This document shows, piece by piece, positions 52,932 through 53,574 of a stretch of 53,574 nucleotides of DNA. This stretch comes from QHXW01 sp035297145 (GTDB lineage: Bacteria; Acidobacteriota; Terriglobia; Bryobacterales; Bryobacteraceae): the NCBI GenBank assembly GCA_035297145.1, contig DATGZN010000009.1, forward strand, positions 1 through 53,574. The letters run 5' to 3'. Position numbers and translations under genes: made by a program. Every line of letters starts with the position of its first letter. The first letter of the stretch is position 1. Below the pieces are notes generated by a model, which made no database searches, had not been told where the DNA came from, and worked only from the letters and a program-made list of their open reading frames with translations.

Positions 52932-53574
52932 CGGACGTGTTACGACGGCTGAGGTATTGGATAGAAAGCGCCAAGCGCAGCGAGGCGCTGCACGAGGAAA
53001 TGGAACTCCACCTTGCGGAAAAAGCCGCGGAACTACAAGCAGACGGTATGACAGCGGAGCGCGCCCGGGCTGAAGCGCGCCGGCGATTTGGCAACGTCGG
53101 ACTGAAGCACGAAGAGTCACGGGAGATTTGGATGACACGGTTTTTGTCGGAACTTGGCCAGGATGTCCGCTATAGCTGTCGTACCATGACCGCCAACAAG
53201 GCATTCAGCGCCCTGGCGGTATTGTCGCTGGCGCTCGGCATCGGCGCCAATACTACGATCTACAGCTTCATGGAGTCGATTCTGTTGCGCTCGCTGCCGG
53301 TGGCCGATCCCGAGTCGCTGGTGGTCTTGAATTGGCAGAGCCAGCCGCCCGAGGACGGCAATAAGGAATGGGTCCACGTCATGCACTCGGTATCCGGTCT
53401 TGCCTGGAAGGGCGACAACGGCGCCATGGTCAGCGGGATGTTCCCGTACGGCGCGTTCGAGACGCTTCGCGAGGAGAATCCCGTCTTTTCCACGCTCTTC
53501 GGATACTTCAACGGACTACACCATAACCTGGCCGTCCGCGGGCAGGCCCTGAGCGCCAACACGGAGTACGTCAC
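52928..53574 (+). CDS. ADOP-type MacB/FtsX permease 3, 3' truncated by the window end
   Basis: The frame opens at GTG 52928, overlapping the padR stop, and stays open to the window edge (215 codons). Residues about 1-65 form the ADOP prefix domain (LRRLRYWIESAKRSEALHEE; ARAEARRRFGNVGLKHEESR). The MacB-type start follows: LSELGQDVRYSCRTM and ALGIGANTTIYSFMESILLR. This is the classical PadR-linked ADOP architecture. The membrane blocks lie beyond the window, so completeness cannot be judged. Confidence 0.88.
   Translation, partial: MTDVLRRLRYWIESAKRSEALHEEMELHLAEKAAELQADGMTAERARAEARRRFGNVGLKHEESREIWMTRFLSELGQDVRYSCRTMTANKAFSALAVLSLALGIGANTTIYSFMESILLRSLPVADPESLVVLNWQSQPPEDGNKEWVHVMHSVSGLAWKGDNGAMVSGMFPYGAFETLREENPVFSTLFGYFNGLHHNLAVRGQALSANTEYV

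Overview
The window reads as a chromosomal segment of a high-GC, diderm member of the Acidobacteriota, most like the Solibacter/Bryobacteraceae group. This assignment is an inference from gene content, not from a database search. It rests on three large MacB/FtsX-type permeases of the acidobacterial 'orphan permease' (ADOP) type, a PadR-ADOP pair, secreted carboxypeptidase-regulatory-like, cytochrome P460 and YXWGXW proteins, a fused cytochrome c/copper-monooxygenase-like protein, and an outer-membrane assembly operon (Omp85 protein, SurA-like chaperone, TamB).

Layout. Positions 1-11495 (minus strand) hold a compact type VI secretion cluster in the order tssB-tssC-hcp-tagJ-tssA-tssE-tssF-tssG-clpV-vgrG. 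It encodes sheath, tube, baseplate, disassembly ATPase and spike, but no membrane-complex genes (tssJ/K/L/M) lie inside the window. After a 690-bp gap come tRNA-Ser(UGA), a frameshifted GNAT acetyltransferase, two small membrane proteins, glpX (class II fructose-1,6-bisphosphatase), a secreted coiled-coil protein, a D-2-hydroxyacid dehydrogenase, a GH29 alpha-L-fucosidase, a TauE/SafE permease and a lone ThiF/MoeB E1-like enzyme. Positions 20022-27642 are a translationally coupled Omp85-SurA-like-TamB operon.

Positions 27659-33828 (minus) form a long run driven by a good sigma-70-type promoter at 33860-33887: cysM, a JAMM protease (mec), a three-part fusion of a CysO-like sulfur carrier with a MoeZ E1 enzyme and a rhodanese, then a carboxypeptidase-regulatory protein, a cytochrome c/Cu-monooxygenase-like protein, a Rieske ferredoxin and mutM. 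The first three look like a complete CysO-type cysteine biosynthesis module in which the carrier is built into its own activating enzyme. This is the most interesting locus in the window.

Positions 33899-45132 carry a GT9 glycosyltransferase, a tandem GNAT protein, a 67-residue membrane protein coupled to the first ADOP permease behind a promoter with an embedded dyad operator, a divergent aldo-keto reductase/TetR pair, a GT39-type membrane glycosyltransferase, a YXWGXW protein and a second ADOP permease. Positions 45431-53574 look like accessory DNA: a secreted hypothetical, a decayed tyrosine recombinase with an inverted repeat at its start, a YdeI-like protein, a secreted DinB protein behind a textbook sigma-54 promoter, a tandem cytochrome P460, a LytS/LytR-type two-component pair, and a PadR regulator followed by a third ADOP permease cut off by the window end.

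No CRISPR array, rRNA gene or intact insertion sequence was seen.
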